Assembly: GCA_936432065.2 (NCBI GenBank)
Contig: OW386293.2
Coordinates: 29,028,234-29,092,233 of the forward strand
Length of the DNA stretch: 64,000 nt
Reading direction: 5' to 3'
Source of the DNA: Rutpela maculata
Lineage: Eukaryota > Arthropoda > Insecta > Coleoptera > Cerambycidae
The position numbers and the translations under genes are program-made. Shown piece by piece: positions 16,417 to 26,769 of this stretch (position 1 is its first letter; each line of letters opens with the position of its first letter). Below the pieces are notes generated by a model. That model made no database searches. It was not told the origin of the DNA and worked only from the letters and a program-made list of their open reading frames with translations.

Positions 16417-17664
16417 ATGGCAGCTTTTACATCTAGTGAAAAACTTGAAGTGTTCGACGAGCCCGTGTTTGATAAATCACTTGCCAGTTTACATGAGCAT
16501 ACGTATAAACCATACGGATCACCGTATTATAATAACTCGGATGAAATACGCATTCCTGTCAATTTTCAAGACCTTATACTCGACATTGCAGAGAGTTATA
16601 TTTATATAGAAGGAAAATTTACTCCAAGTGATCTTACCAAGCGGTGTTATTTATCCAATAACACACTAGCTTTTCTCTTCGATGAAATCAGATATGAAAT
16701 GGGTGGTGAACAAGTGGCTGTCGTTAGGAAGCCTGGTATCACTACCACAATGAAGACTATGGTATCATATGGACAAACACATCTCCGATCACTTTTAACT
16801 GCAGGTTGGGGTCTGACCGCAGAGAAGCAAGACATTTTAGATACTACCAGTCACGTATTCAGTGGTAGGCTGCCTCTTAAATACATCATGGGTTTTGCAG
16901 AAGATTACACAAAAGGTGTTATAAATGCAAAGCAGGAATTAATTTTAATCATAGCTCGATCTTTTAAAGATAGTTACATTGGTGAAGTTGATGCAGATCT
17001 AGAAATTAGCAAAATTGAGTGGAAGATAAAACATATTGTGCCTGAAGATAAACAAAAGCTTAAACTATTAAATAGAATTAATAAGGGTGGTAATTATGCC
17101 ATAGTGAAGGTGGCTTACCGCATGTGGGATCTATATGAGCTACCTACTTTGCGTGATACATCGTCTGACATATGGGCTGTTAAAACCACTAGCAGCCTTG
17201 AGAGACCTCGATATATCATTATCGGATTTCAAAACAATGGCAATTCCAATGATAGAACCAAGGACGTCACGCAGTTTATATCTGCAGATATTAATAATAT
17301 TCGACTATATCTGAACTCTGAAGTATTTCCATATGAGCGTTGGAATTTGGATTTCGATAAGAAACTCGACTCCGCAGCATACTATGCATACGAGAACTTT
17401 CAACGTAGTTACTATGATAGAGATATGGCTGAACCATTGATGGATCTGGGAGAATTCAGAAAATCCCCATTATTTGTCATAGATTGCTCCTGCCAACCGG
17501 ATGCAATTAAATCATCCACTGTAGACATAAAAATAGAATTTGAAACACGAAAGACGAAGTTTCCTGCACAAACTCGTGTATATGCGCTTATACTTCACGA
17601 TACATATTTAAGATATAGTGCACTGGATGGTTCAGTTCAGTCTGGAATTGCCGGCGCTAAATAA
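16417..17664 (+). CDS. MCP: Major capsid protein (double jelly roll)
   Basis: This encodes 415 residues starting MAAFTSSEKLEVFDEPVFDK. The opening blocks LEVFDEPVFD, YKPYGSPYYNNSDEIRIPVN and ILDIAESYIYIEGKF are the standard beginning of Polinton major capsid proteins. The fold is the double jelly roll that forms hexameric capsomers. Later blocks (YERWNLDFDKKLDSAAYYAY and PLFVIDCSCQPDAIKSSTVD) also fit. Length matches the family. The frame is unbroken. The stop codon lies within an AATAAA hexamer (17660-17665). It is the central gene of the structural cluster. Confidence 0.94.
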   Translation: MAAFTSSEKLEVFDEPVFDKSLASLHEHTYKPYGSPYYNNSDEIRIPVNFQDLILDIAESYIYIEGKFTPSDLTKRCYLSNNTLAFLFDEIRYEMGGEQVAVVRKPGITTTMKTMVSYGQTHLRSLLTAGWGLTAEKQDILDTTSHVFSGRLPLKYIMGFAEDYTKGVINAKQELILIIARSFKDSYIGEVDADLEISKIEWKIKHIVPEDKQKLKLLNRINKGGNYAIVKVAYRMWDLYELPTLRDTSSDIWAVKTTSSLERPRYIIIGFQNNGNSNDRTKDVTQFISADINNIRLYLNSEVFPYERWNLDFDKKLDSAAYYAYENFQRSYYDRDMAEPLMDLGEFRKSPLFVIDCSCQPDAIKSSTVDIKIEFETRKTKFPAQTRVYALILHDTYLRYSALDGSVQSGIAGAK

Positions 17665-17675
17665 AACTTTCTTTT

Positions 17676-18230
17676 ATGATGTCATCATTAAGCAACGAAT
17701 TTCCTACTTTGATTATTGACTTACAAGGATTTCAATATAAAGAGAATGTGTTTACAGTAAAAGAATTGGCTGTGATGTGCTGTAACACTAACCAGCAAGC
17801 ACATTACTTTTTCAAGCCACCATATCCTTTTTCATCACTAACCCGAGGTGAACAGAATCAATATCGATGGCTACAGAACTACTATCATGGCGGTGTAAAA
17901 TGGAGTGATGGATATATTCAACTGTCAGAATTTCCGATGATACTTCTACGGCTTTGTCAAAATACAGCTAATAATTATGGATGTAATGTATCACCACAGG
18001 ATGTTATAATTTTATGCAAAGGCAGACTAAAGAAAAACATTCTACTGCATCATCTAAGATGGAATAAAATCATAGACCTAGATGACTGCTCCCCCTGCAT
18101 ACCTAGTCTCAAATCTTTGAGTGTACCAAGATGTATGGAGCATATTCAGCCCAACAATAGTCATTGTGCTCTTGCAAATGTTCACTATCTTAATAAATGT
18201 ATTGTAGATTTAGATATAAAATTTGAATAA
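17676..18230 (+). CDS. Conserved protein beginning with a DLQGF motif, unknown function
   Basis: This encodes 184 residues. It begins with a beta-strand-like segment, TLIIDLQGFQYKENVFTVKE, followed by a FFKPPYPFSSL block, WLQNYYHGGVKW and DVIILCKGRLKK. I believe proteins of this kind recur next to capsid genes in arthropod Mavericks. A strand ending in Asp and a second strand carrying VIILCKG loosely recall an RNase H-like fold, but no complete catalytic set is visible. The tail has several Cys and His residues. It starts 11 bp after the major capsid gene. AATAAA (18226-18231) overlaps its stop. Confidence 0.72.
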   Translation: MMSSLSNEFPTLIIDLQGFQYKENVFTVKELAVMCCNTNQQAHYFFKPPYPFSSLTRGEQNQYRWLQNYYHGGVKWSDGYIQLSEFPMILLRLCQNTANNYGCNVSPQDVIILCKGRLKKNILLHHLRWNKIIDLDDCSPCIPSLKSLSVPRCMEHIQPNNSHCALANVHYLNKCIVDLDIKFE

Positions 18231-18473
18231 ATATCTTTAAGTTTATTCATATTTAGTATTAATAACACATTTTTTTAGATATGTAGCCAAGAAATAGGGA
18301 AATAAAAAATATAATCTAGTAATGTGTTTCATTTATTTCATATTTATCCTCACAATAAAATATAGTTCAATATTGCATTTTAATGTACATCATCAATTAC
18401 AATTTTACAATAGTTGTGTAATTCTAATTACTATACATATTCACCTCAAAATGAAAAAAAAAACAATAATTGA
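18231..18473. other. AT-rich convergent intergenic spacer
   Basis: This spacer separates the rightward virion block from the leftward right-end genes. It contains AATAAA and TTTATT hexamers suitable for 3' ends on both strands and no coding frame. Confidence 0.5.
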
Positions 18474-18851
18474 TTAACTACTAATTGAGTTGTCTACAGC
18501 TTCTTCATCAGATTGGTCGAGTTGATATTTTTCAATAATTTTTTTAGGTAGATATTTTTCTATATCATATAGAAAACGTTTTAAATCTATTTGTACCATT
18601 TGCTCACAAAATTGTTCTAAATTTAAAATACCGCAGGAATATTTGCCACACAGGTTAGCACCAGTATTATACATTTCAGAATCCTCCTTAAGACGTTCAA
18701 CTTGTTCAGCATCGAAGCAGAAATTTAGATCATAGTTTATAGCATGCAGAGAATCCATACTTAGATCACTCAGTTGACAAGACAGTTTTTCAATGGCCGA
18801 ATCAATGTCTTCCGCCCTTGTCCACTTTTGTGCCGAATATTGCATCCACAT
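18474..18851 (-). CDS. Uncharacterised helical acidic protein, 125 residues
   Basis: The protein appears mostly alpha-helical and acidic (EDIDSAIEKLSCQLSDLSMD, then DAEQVERLKEDSEMYN). It has four scattered cysteines (LCGKYSCGIL...EQFCEQM) and a QSDEEAVDNSISS tail. It is not recognised. The ATG (18851) is preceded by a likely splice acceptor (TTTCCAG at ~18872-18878), and a GTAAGT donor lies at 18926-18931, so a 60-bp leader intron is probable. It is transcribed toward the left from the right end of the element, opposite to the virion block. Confidence 0.62.
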   Translation of the reverse strand: MWMQYSAQKWTRAEDIDSAIEKLSCQLSDLSMDSLHAINYDLNFCFDAEQVERLKEDSEMYNTGANLCGKYSCGILNLEQFCEQMVQIDLKRFLYDIEKYLPKKIIEKYQLDQSDEEAVDNSISS

Positions 18852-18871
18852 ATTTGTTGGTTGTGGTAAAG

Positions 18872-18931
18872 CTGGAAATTAAATAAATAAATTTAGAAAA
18901 AATATAAAAGAGAAATTATAAAATTACTTAC
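18872..18931 (-). other. Putative 60-bp 5'-UTR intron
   Basis: On the minus strand the stretch begins GTAAGTAATTTT and ends TTTAATTTCCAG. Its length matches the confirmed 59-bp intron of the polymerase gene. The upstream region has an Inr-like TCAGT at about 18942-18946 and no in-frame ATG, except one that would be closed at once by TAA if unspliced. Confidence 0.5.
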
Positions 18932-19153
18932 ATGGGTGCTACTGATGAAAAGTAAATAAATAGAAACTAAATACTTGTGGTACAAGTCTATGGTGACAAG
19001 AACCTACTACAACTATGCCTGATTCGATATGAGCTAATGAGTGATCTAAAATGAGATTATATTTTGTAATACTTCTACCGCAACCATTATTTCACTATAC
19101 CCTATTTACTAACTAGATAATATTTTAAAACATTTACATATTTTCTGATATAT
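18932..19153. other. Leader/promoter region of the 18474-18851 gene
   Basis: This stretch is non-coding. It contains an Inr-like TCAGT and AT-rich candidates for a TATA element (TATTTAG/TATTTATT), none convincing. Confidence 0.3.
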
Positions 19154-19507
19154 TTAATCAATAAGTTTGAATTTTAATAGTGACCTCGATTTGGCACCGG
19201 CATATATGGGAGAACTCTGTCCTAAATACATCAACGCGTATTTACCGTTAGATGAATTTATTTCATCCATAAATGCACTTACAAGTTCTGCAATACGTTT
19301 AGGTAAAAATGATTTAAAAGTAGTATTTGTATCTTCGTCAAACAAATTTACTAAAATCGATTTACCAAACCGTGTATTAAGCATCATCATTTTCTTTATG
19401 ATGTAAACTTTATTTAAGGTTAATGATGAAATAGGTTTTAATTCTAAAACCTCCGTGTCTTCAATGATACGTTCATTAAGAACTGATAAATTGATATTGG
19501 TATTCAT
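19154..19507 (-). CDS. Small conserved-looking protein, possibly OB-fold ssDNA-binding
   Basis: This encodes 117 residues. The layout (ISSLTLNKVYIIKKMMMLNTRFGKSILVNLFDEDTNTTF then KSFLPKRIAELVSAF) alternates short strands around NTRFGKSILV and FLPKR. That recalls small single-strand-binding-like proteins that recur in insect Mavericks. The OB-fold assignment is inference from pattern only. It is the outermost gene at the right end and is transcribed inward from the TATA box in the right TIR, mirroring the polymerase gene at the left end. A replication role would fit this symmetry. Confidence 0.6.
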   Translation of the reverse strand: MNTNINLSVLNERIIEDTEVLELKPISSLTLNKVYIIKKMMMLNTRFGKSILVNLFDEDTNTTFKSFLPKRIAELVSAFMDEINSSNGKYALMYLGQSSPIYAGAKSRSLLKFKLID

Positions 19508-19651
19508 ATTTAAACAATTGTATACAGTGAAAGAATGCCAACTAATTATATTATAAAATTTTTCTTACTTGAAATACTTAAGATCACAACACTACCAACT
19601 TATTAACTGTAGCCGAATCAGACTAAATATGAGTTTGCTCTTACAACGTAT

Positions 19652-19965
19652 TCTCTTTTATGGCAACGTGCTGCTACGTCACAACACATTTTATCCTTGA
19701 CAAACGTGCTTTTCGAGGTCAAGCGATGTGGTACAAGTCTAACACAAGATCGGGCAGTGTCTACATCTCAGGGTCGCTTACACCAACCAAGGTCAAGGCC
19801 ACGAAGGCACAAACCACTTGTGCTTAACAAACGTACCTTTTCAAGGTCAAGTGATATGGTACAAGAGCGTGTGTAGCTCAAGGACGCTTACGTCACTCAA
19901 GGTCAAGGTCATGACGTCACATAAAGTGGTGGGGGGAGGCCCAATGTCGGCTTAGGACCTCTACT
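19652..19965 (-). repeat. Right terminal inverted repeat of the Polinton
   Basis: This is the reverse complement of 495-803 with about 20 differences by eye, mostly transitions plus two 2-bp indels. The CRE octamer, receptor-like sites and inward TATA (ATAAAAG) are all kept. It ends CTCTACT, directly before the GCAATG duplication. Confidence 0.95.
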
Positions 19966-19971
19966 GCAATG
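19966..19971. repeat. Target-site duplication GCAATG, right copy
   Basis: This is identical to 489-494 and directly abuts the right TIR. Confidence 0.93.
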
Positions 19972-21254
19972 CCAACAGGTTATATCCCAGGTCCCATATA
20001 TGTAGCTATCTTACTGTTATCTTCGTCAAATGATCTTTTTACTACATAGTTCTTATTACATGCGGGTTAGCGGACTAGCCCCAGTTTGAATTCGTAGAAT
20101 TTTTGTGAAATCTTTTGGACGTAGTCCGCTATAGTCTAGGAGTGTTGTTGGGTCTAGAGGTTGTTACAACGCGAATGGATAAAGCGACTTGTTGATTTAT
20201 ATTGTAAGAGTGTCCCTGTCGAAAATGCCTTTGAGTGTTTTTCAAATATTCAATCTGAACTGAAAAAGAGTCTTTTTCGTTTTTAATGGCCTACACTGTA
20301 TATAATCTGCGTATGGGAAAGTATTACAAAGTAAGAGAGAATGTTAACCAAATGCCTAATTCACCAGCTGCATTAGTACATAAAAAAATAATCCCATCTT
20401 ACAAAGCAAAAGCGAGTAGTAACCTCTAGTATTTATTTTAATACCCATTACATTGCATATTTCATGGTTAATTAAACAGAACTGTACAAATTACCATACC
20501 AAAACGTGTAAATGATCTTAAATTCGCTCAATTAATATTAAAATTGTAGTCTCTTTGTTTTAAATTCAATTTATAATTATGTATTATCATTAAGAGATAA
20601 CATCTGTCTAAACAATTCATTTGTAAACATTAGTAAATGCAAATTATTCTACTCGTACTCGTTTTACTATCAAAGGTGTAAATGTTATTGTCTATTGAAT
20701 TATTAATTTTGTTTATACAAGTCGACGGCATTCGACGTCTATTAAATATAAAAAAGCGGGACTAAAATAAAAATATTAGCGATAAATCATATTGACGCGG
20801 AACCACAGGTCGCCCATAAAACGGTGCTGCATTCATCTTTATGTTGGAACGAGCAATTTAAAAATGAGTCGCAACTTAATTTTCGGCTTTAGATTTCATA
20901 ATACACTTAATTCACAATAAAAATAAAAAATGTCGACAACAAACACTCACGTTTGAAGCTTTAGTATTCCACATTCTATTGATTTTTTTTTTTTAACTAT
21001 TTCACGTCGGCCTATTTTCACTACCAGGGCCTATCACCGACGTCAAGAGACGAGCTACTCCCAACCTGTAAATTTTGCCGAACCTCTTCCCTTAAGAAGA
21101 GTAGGGATCTTTTACTTGCCTAACATTTAATAGACAAGAGACCGCCTGCTTTACATCCCCTCCGAAGGATGGTATATCCACTACGTAATCCTCGTCTGAA
21201 ATTACGTAACTTCCGAGTATACACTGATATACAAGCCTCTAGAAGGTGGGGCGA
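19972..21254. other. Right flank of the Polinton, non-coding
   Basis: This is AT-rich sequence without a convincing gene. It becomes more GC-rich from ~21000, where it enters the 5S-like relic. No repeat boundary was found. Confidence 0.4.
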
Positions 21255-21340
21255 TAACGCTGTATTTCCCAACATAGGTGGGTCGCCCATCCAAGTACTA
21301 ACCGCGCTCGACGTTGCTTCAACGGAATATCGACTGATAT
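21255..21340 (-). pseudogene. 5S rRNA-like relic
   Basis: The reverse complement carries AGTACTTGGATGGGCGACC (21281-21299), matching the 3' internal-control (C-box) region of eukaryotic 5S rRNA. It is preceded by GTTGAAGCAACGTCGAGCGC, like the middle of 5S rRNA, and followed by TTGGGAAATAC. A few inserted bases and a diverged remainder make it a pseudogene or the head of a 5S-derived SINE rather than a working gene. Confidence 0.6.
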
Positions 21341-21511
21341 TCACATTGAAGTCGCCTCTACGCTCGCCCCCACATTCTATTGAAAGTGCTGTCACACTTT
21401 ATAACACAGTCGGAAGTCTGGAGTGCCAAATAAATGTGGAGCGCGCCATCCTAGCCGTGATTTCAAAGCGTAAACATTTTTTTCCGAAAAGGATCCCGCC
21501 AAATCCTTATA

Positions 21512-23549
21512 GCCCAGGAATTTTTGTGTTTGACCCGGAATTAATTATTGTAAAGCTGAAAATTTGCAGGATTGTAACTTTGGTCCAGGACAACACGTAC
21601 CAAAAAGTCCCCTACTCTCCCCGTCGGCTTTCCTGTTTTTGCGGAACAACAAGGGCCTAAGTTGCAGAAATTACAGAGCTGGCTATAAAGTGCAGCAGAA
21701 AAGTTGTTACTGGTCCGATTTGGGTCTAAATGATTATAAAAGCTTCGGAGAAGCATATCCGTTCGTATTTCAGATGTTCCATGCATATTTTGCTCATAAT
21801 TTTCTATTCTAGGGCTGTCAAAATTTCAAAAATTGAAAAAAGTCCGAAATGGCGCCATTGCGAATAAATGAAGACTCGGAGGGGAAAACGTACCCGAGTA
21901 AACATTTCTCTTCGTATTCTGCGGTTTCTATTAGTATGTCTACCTTCTCTGAAGCGTCACCCGTTACGGAGCTACGCCACGCGCGGCGACACTCGGACAT
22001 TTAAATGCGTCCATTGTTTCGTCAATCACGTCTAGTCTAAACAATCAAGCAGCCGCACGGCGAGCTATACCTTCTTAGTTCAGTAACTGTGACAGTCCTC
22101 GGAGTGTATGCAGGAAAATTGAGTGATCGTGGTGGACACGGGCATTTGCGTTCTTTGTAAGTTGTCTCTTGAAGATGGAAATGTTGTGGTGCTCCAAGGT
22201 GGGCTATCAACTTTGCTTCAGGCTAGAGTGGAAAGAGGAGAGACTGAAAATTAGGATCTCGTGAAAAAAAAATTTATCTTACCATATGTGACATGCAGGT
22301 AAGTCCTACGATACTCGCTAGTTCTAGAGAAATGTTCTGAGTAGCCCAAAACGCTGGTGTCTTAGTCATATACATAGTATTACAGTGCCATTTTTCCTTA
22401 CAGGAGAAATTACTCTAGACCTTCCACTATAAGGAAGGACATCGCCAAAACTGCGCAGTGTGGAAGTGAGACAACTGAGTCGCGGCTTAGATCAGGGCTC
22501 AGTCCTTTCCATATAAAAAGGGACTTCTTGTTCTGTGGAGAAGAAGCGTGTATGAGGAAGGAGACGAAGAAGCCTGTGAACAACATTCGTTCCGCGCATA
22601 CTTCAAGGTGAAGGCGTTGGGGAGAATAGTGTGATGATTTAATCGCTCCGAAAGCTTGCAGCACTCAACTAATATGCATGTGGTTTTTTGCAAGTCCAGC
22701 AATAGCTAGACGTCAACCTCAACTCGGAAGACTGGGGGTGAAAATTAGGGCCCCAGGGCCTGGTTCTACCACAAGGCAGGAAACTCCTGATAGCCTGCTA
22801 CGGCGCTAATTTTCTGTGCCTGCAAGGTGGACTGCGGTGCCCGGTGCGAGTGCAAGAATTCTGGTCTGAACTACAGCATCATGTGCAGGAGATGTAGAGG
22901 ATCCAGAGGCACAAAGAGCCAGCCAGTGGATATGGATTATGATCCTACTTCCCAGTAGGTCAATAATGTCAATTATCCTACCGAATAAAGTCATTTTCTG
23001 AGTCTGACAAGTTAAATTTCATTCAATTAATCTTGTAAAACACCAATAATATATAAACAGGAATTCGCAACAAGTCTCATTAGCACAGCCAGGGCAGTTC
23101 CACCGGGCGCACGACGGCCGCGGCGACACTCGGAGTGACGTAGCTCCGTGACGCTACAGAGAAGGTAAACATACCAATGGAAAGCCCAAAGTATGAAGAG
23201 AAATGTTTATTCGAGTACATTTTCCCCTCCGAGTCTTCATTTATCCACTTGAACGGAAAATTATGAACAAAATATGCATGGAACATCTGAAACACAAACG
23301 GATATGCTTCTACGAAGCTTTTATTTTTATTTCGACCCAAATTGGACCAGTAACAACCTTTCTACTGCACTTTATAGCCAGCTCTGCAATTTCTGAGGCT
23401 TAGGCCCTTTTTGCTCCGCAAAAACAGGGAAGCAGAAGGGGGAGAGTGGGGACTTTTTGGTACATGTTGTCCTGGACCAAAACTACAGTCCTGCAAATTT
23501 TCAGCTTCACAATAATTAATTCCGGGTCAAAAACTAAAATTCCTGGGCT
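21512..23549. mobile_element. DNA transposon with ~480-bp TIRs and gene-like interior
   Basis: The ends are GCCCAGGAATT and AATTCCTGGGC, flanked on both sides by TATA, a possible 4-bp duplication (or TA plus a longer TIR). The arms are about 21512-21995 and 23075-23549, with a few indels; the left arm has an extra ~50 bp near 21805-21855. The interior (~22000-23070) holds gene-like pieces on the plus strand: a CVLCKLSLEDG segment near 22148 and a Cys-rich CKVDCGARCECKNSGLNYS segment near 22825. Their like is seen in the Cys-rich family at 33.9 and 46.9 kb. It is broken and not autonomous. Confidence 0.65.
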
Positions 23550-23553
23550 ATAA

Positions 23554-25489
23554 TAATAGGATTAAAATAAGGTAAAATTCTGAAGTTTATTAATTGTTTC
23601 CAAGACTACCAGTCCAACAAACCTTGTAGATGTGATCAAATTAAATAATATCAGTCAAGAATAGTTAAGCGATGTTTCTAAACCTTGCATGAATCAATTT
23701 CAATTCAATAATATATTAGTATATATATTAGGACTGCAGAAGTAAACCCTTGTCACCTTTCATTGCTAGTCGTAAATTCATAAATAGGTAGGATACAGAG
23801 ATAAAAGAAAAATGGAGAAAACTATTTAATATTTTTGCCCAATATTCAGTTAAGTTCTGGACACATAGGTTAAAATAATAAACGAAAAGCTTGTTTGACA
23901 ATTGTATTATATTTTGCTTGTAAGAAACGGATGGTCTAGTGATTGGTACTGAGAACTACGAAGCTTTTAACTTTTACTTCCACGTCCAGTGGAAGTATAG
24001 TAACGACAAAAAAATTTTTAAAAATTTTTATTGTCCAAATAGGCTTAAAATGTCATGAAACGTCGAGATTTTAAGTTTGAGCGAAAACAAATTTTCTGTC
24101 TGTCTGTCTGCCGGTCTGTCTGTAACTTTTTTTTGTGCGCACGTTTACTCTGGAACCGTTTAAGATATTGACTTGAAATTTGGTACACATATGTACTTTA
24201 ACGAGATCTAGAACTAGATTATATTTTCATCTCGTTCCGTCGAAGAGTTGGGGGGTAAATTGGGTAAATCAAGCCAGTAAGAGTCCATGAAATTGGTATT
24301 TAGTATATACAAGAGAAGCTAAGGTCTCAAAAAAATTTTTGGCATTAGCCACCCCCATTACCACCCCCACCTCCTTATTAAAGGGGATGAAAAAAAATGT
24401 GATTTAGTTTATGTACAGGAACCAGAAACCTCAAAATATTTTTTTACTTCATCCACCCCCCACTACCACCCCCCTATCACCACCCCCACCGCACTACCGA
24501 TGTGGGGTATCGTTTTATGGGTTTTTGGGGTAGAGGATTTCAAATATTATATTATTAAAGTTCCATAAACAATTATTTTCACATACAAAGTTTTTTCGTT
24601 GTGAGTGACTTGGATAGAGAATCTGGATGTGGAAGTAGTGATTCCTTGGGCAGCGGTTTTTGATTTCTTTTCTATAATTCGTCCTAAGTCTATTTTTCTT
24701 TTTACAATTCCCTTGTCGGCTTTTGCGTCCACCTCTCTATATTTTTCTAGTAATACCTTATATGTTTCATTTTTTAAGTTCTTTTAATTTTTCACAAACT
24801 TGGATATTATTCATTTAAAAATTCTAAAATAAATGCACGATCTTCGGTTTTATTTGCCATGATAACGCAAGCTACAAGCTCAACAATGAATCATTGCGCA
24901 AGATTCATTGTTCAAGATTCACCCTACACGTACAATATGAGTCAATTTTGCACAATGTATGCAATAAACAGGCAATAATATTGGGTAATATCAAATATTG
25001 TGCAATTTTATTAAGCGTCTAGGGGTGCCCATAGGGTTAAACAATACATTGAAATATCAAATATGTTACGGTAAAAGTTATCTCCAAGATTTAGTATAAT
25101 AAAAGGCATGTCTAAGCTAGTTTCACCCACTTTCGTTATATATTACATTATATTTATTAAATTATATAAAAGGCCATTTTAACTATTTTTATTTTTTTAG
25201 CAAATTAACAGAAAAATGTTTATAAGTCTAATTTTACTCGAAATTCTATTGCGAACAATTTGTTTTTTTTGTGATGTGAAGATATTAATTAAAATAGCAT
25301 ACATTTTTTAATTTTACAACATAAATTATTTAATTTTATATAAAGCAATGGTCAATTTTAAACCAAAACCTCTCATTCTCTATTGACACGACTACTAAAG
25401 AATAAATTTATGGTTTTATAGAAAGAATAGAAATATATTAGTTATGTGCTATCCGTAACCGAAAGAATATCAATAGGCAAGATGTATAA
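23554..25489. other. Non-coding repeat-like sequence
   Basis: A CTGT-rich block near 24095-24125 is followed by text typical of dispersed repeats (about 23990-24540, with several polypyrimidine CCACCCCC stretches). No coding frame above background and no clear repeat ends were found. Confidence 0.35.
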
Positions 25490-25718
25490 TCTAATATATA
25501 AAAATCTCGTGTCACAGTGTTTGTTATCGAACTCCTCCGAAACGGCTAGACCGATATTTATGAAATTTTTAGTGTATATTTGGTAGGTCTGAGAATAGGT
25601 CGTAGGCTATTTTTTATACCCCTAGGTGATAAGGGTGGCCCTATCCAGAAATTTTCTTTTTATTTTTTGGACAAAAATTTATAATTTATGGCAAAACAAC
25701 GTTTGCTGGGTCAGCTGG
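25490..25718 (+). mobile_element. Short non-autonomous Helitron
   Basis: It begins TCTAATATATAAAAATCTCG after a T/A site. It ends in CAACGTTTGCTGGGTCAGCTGGT, where Helitrons normally end CTAG/T, so one base is changed. The 229-bp body, with an 'ACTCCTCCGAAACGGCTA' block, matches a repeat style common in insect genomes. There are no TIRs and no duplication. Confidence 0.6.
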
Positions 25719-26769
25719 TATGTATATATTTTTTTACATTAAAATATTTCAAATAGACAGACAAAAAACGATTGAATTATCTGTTAGGATCTCAGATTTT
25801 ACAGTTTAAGGAACTTCACTTAAATTATCAACAAATAAACCAAAAGTAGGTAAAATTAAAGAAAATACTAAGATAAAAATTAACTCGTATTTTTAGAACT
25901 CGTAAACAAGAACCCCACGTGATCTTTGATATATCAGGAAGACAATGTTGTGCGATCCACTTAAGCAGAAAAAGAACAATATTGAATCATGAAACAGTAA
26001 CAAATATGTTTACGTAGTCGGAGATGCCGATTATCAAAATAGGCTCGAGTTTTGTTTGCTACTGTGGAGAAACTGTCGGCTGATTATAGCTTTCAGATAA
26101 ACATGTGTTTTTCCAAGTCGAAACCACATTTTCAAGTGATAGTGTTATTCCTACGTATTACTTTAGTACCTACTGGAATAGAAACAATTCTAATTTTAGA
26201 ACATTCTAACAATTACTAAATTAGGAGGAACACGCACCATTAGTTAAAAGCAGTCGATTGAAACCGTAGATACAGGGTGGCACACTGAAAACAGTATTTT
26301 TAATTCAAAGAGGAAAAAATAGCTAGATCTGTTAATTTTTTTTTTTCGGGAGACACATTTCCGGAAATGATTATGAGAATTTGGAAATTTTCCAGAAATT
26401 TTGGAAACTTTATGAATATTCAAATAATTTAATGGAAACTTTCATTTGCATAAAAACGTTGCTCCGGAAACTTCCGAAAATTTCCTGGAAACTTTCATAT
26501 GTGAAGTTTCCTTTAAACATATCTGCATATTATCTATCTGGTTTTATCCGTGCCGCTTCAACACTCAAGCAGCAACTCTGAAAATTTTAAGGGATGATCA
26601 GATATGCCAATCCAGTTTTGAGGGAAAAATGACCGAAGTATATTTATACATTTAAAGGTTGCGAAAAATTCTTCTCAAATGCAGAAATTATGCAAATGTC
26701 GTCTTTTATATTTTTAGCATGGGAATCGTAAATTGAACGGGTAAGTCATAAGGACCTTTCATTCTCAGC
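25719..26769. other. Non-coding AT-rich region
   Basis: No gene is seen. Around 26350-26520 a GGAAACTTT/TTTCCGGAAA-like phrase is repeated with variation. Nothing else was recognised. Confidence 0.35.

Larger units (their letters stand above)
495..19965. mobile_element. Complete Maverick/Polinton (virus-like giant DNA transposon)
   Basis: The element is 19,471 bp long, bounded by ~310-bp inverted repeats that begin AGTAGAGGTCC and by a 6-bp target duplication. It encodes the diagnostic set: protein-primed DNA polymerase B, retroviral-type integrase, packaging ATPase, adenain-type protease, penton-type minor capsid protein and double-jelly-roll major capsid protein. All of these have long uninterrupted frames once two short introns are removed. 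Such elements are thought to transpose by self-synthesis and may form virions. The terminal repeats differ at roughly 20 positions (about 93% identity by eye), so it is not a brand-new insertion, yet no core gene is visibly broken. It could be called either an integrated adintovirus-like virus or a transposon. Confidence 0.97.

Noticed and set aside
21541..21812. Frames within the long TIR of the 21.5-23.5 kb element
   Set aside because: The same frames recur in the opposite arm. They are TIR sequence, with no protein features.
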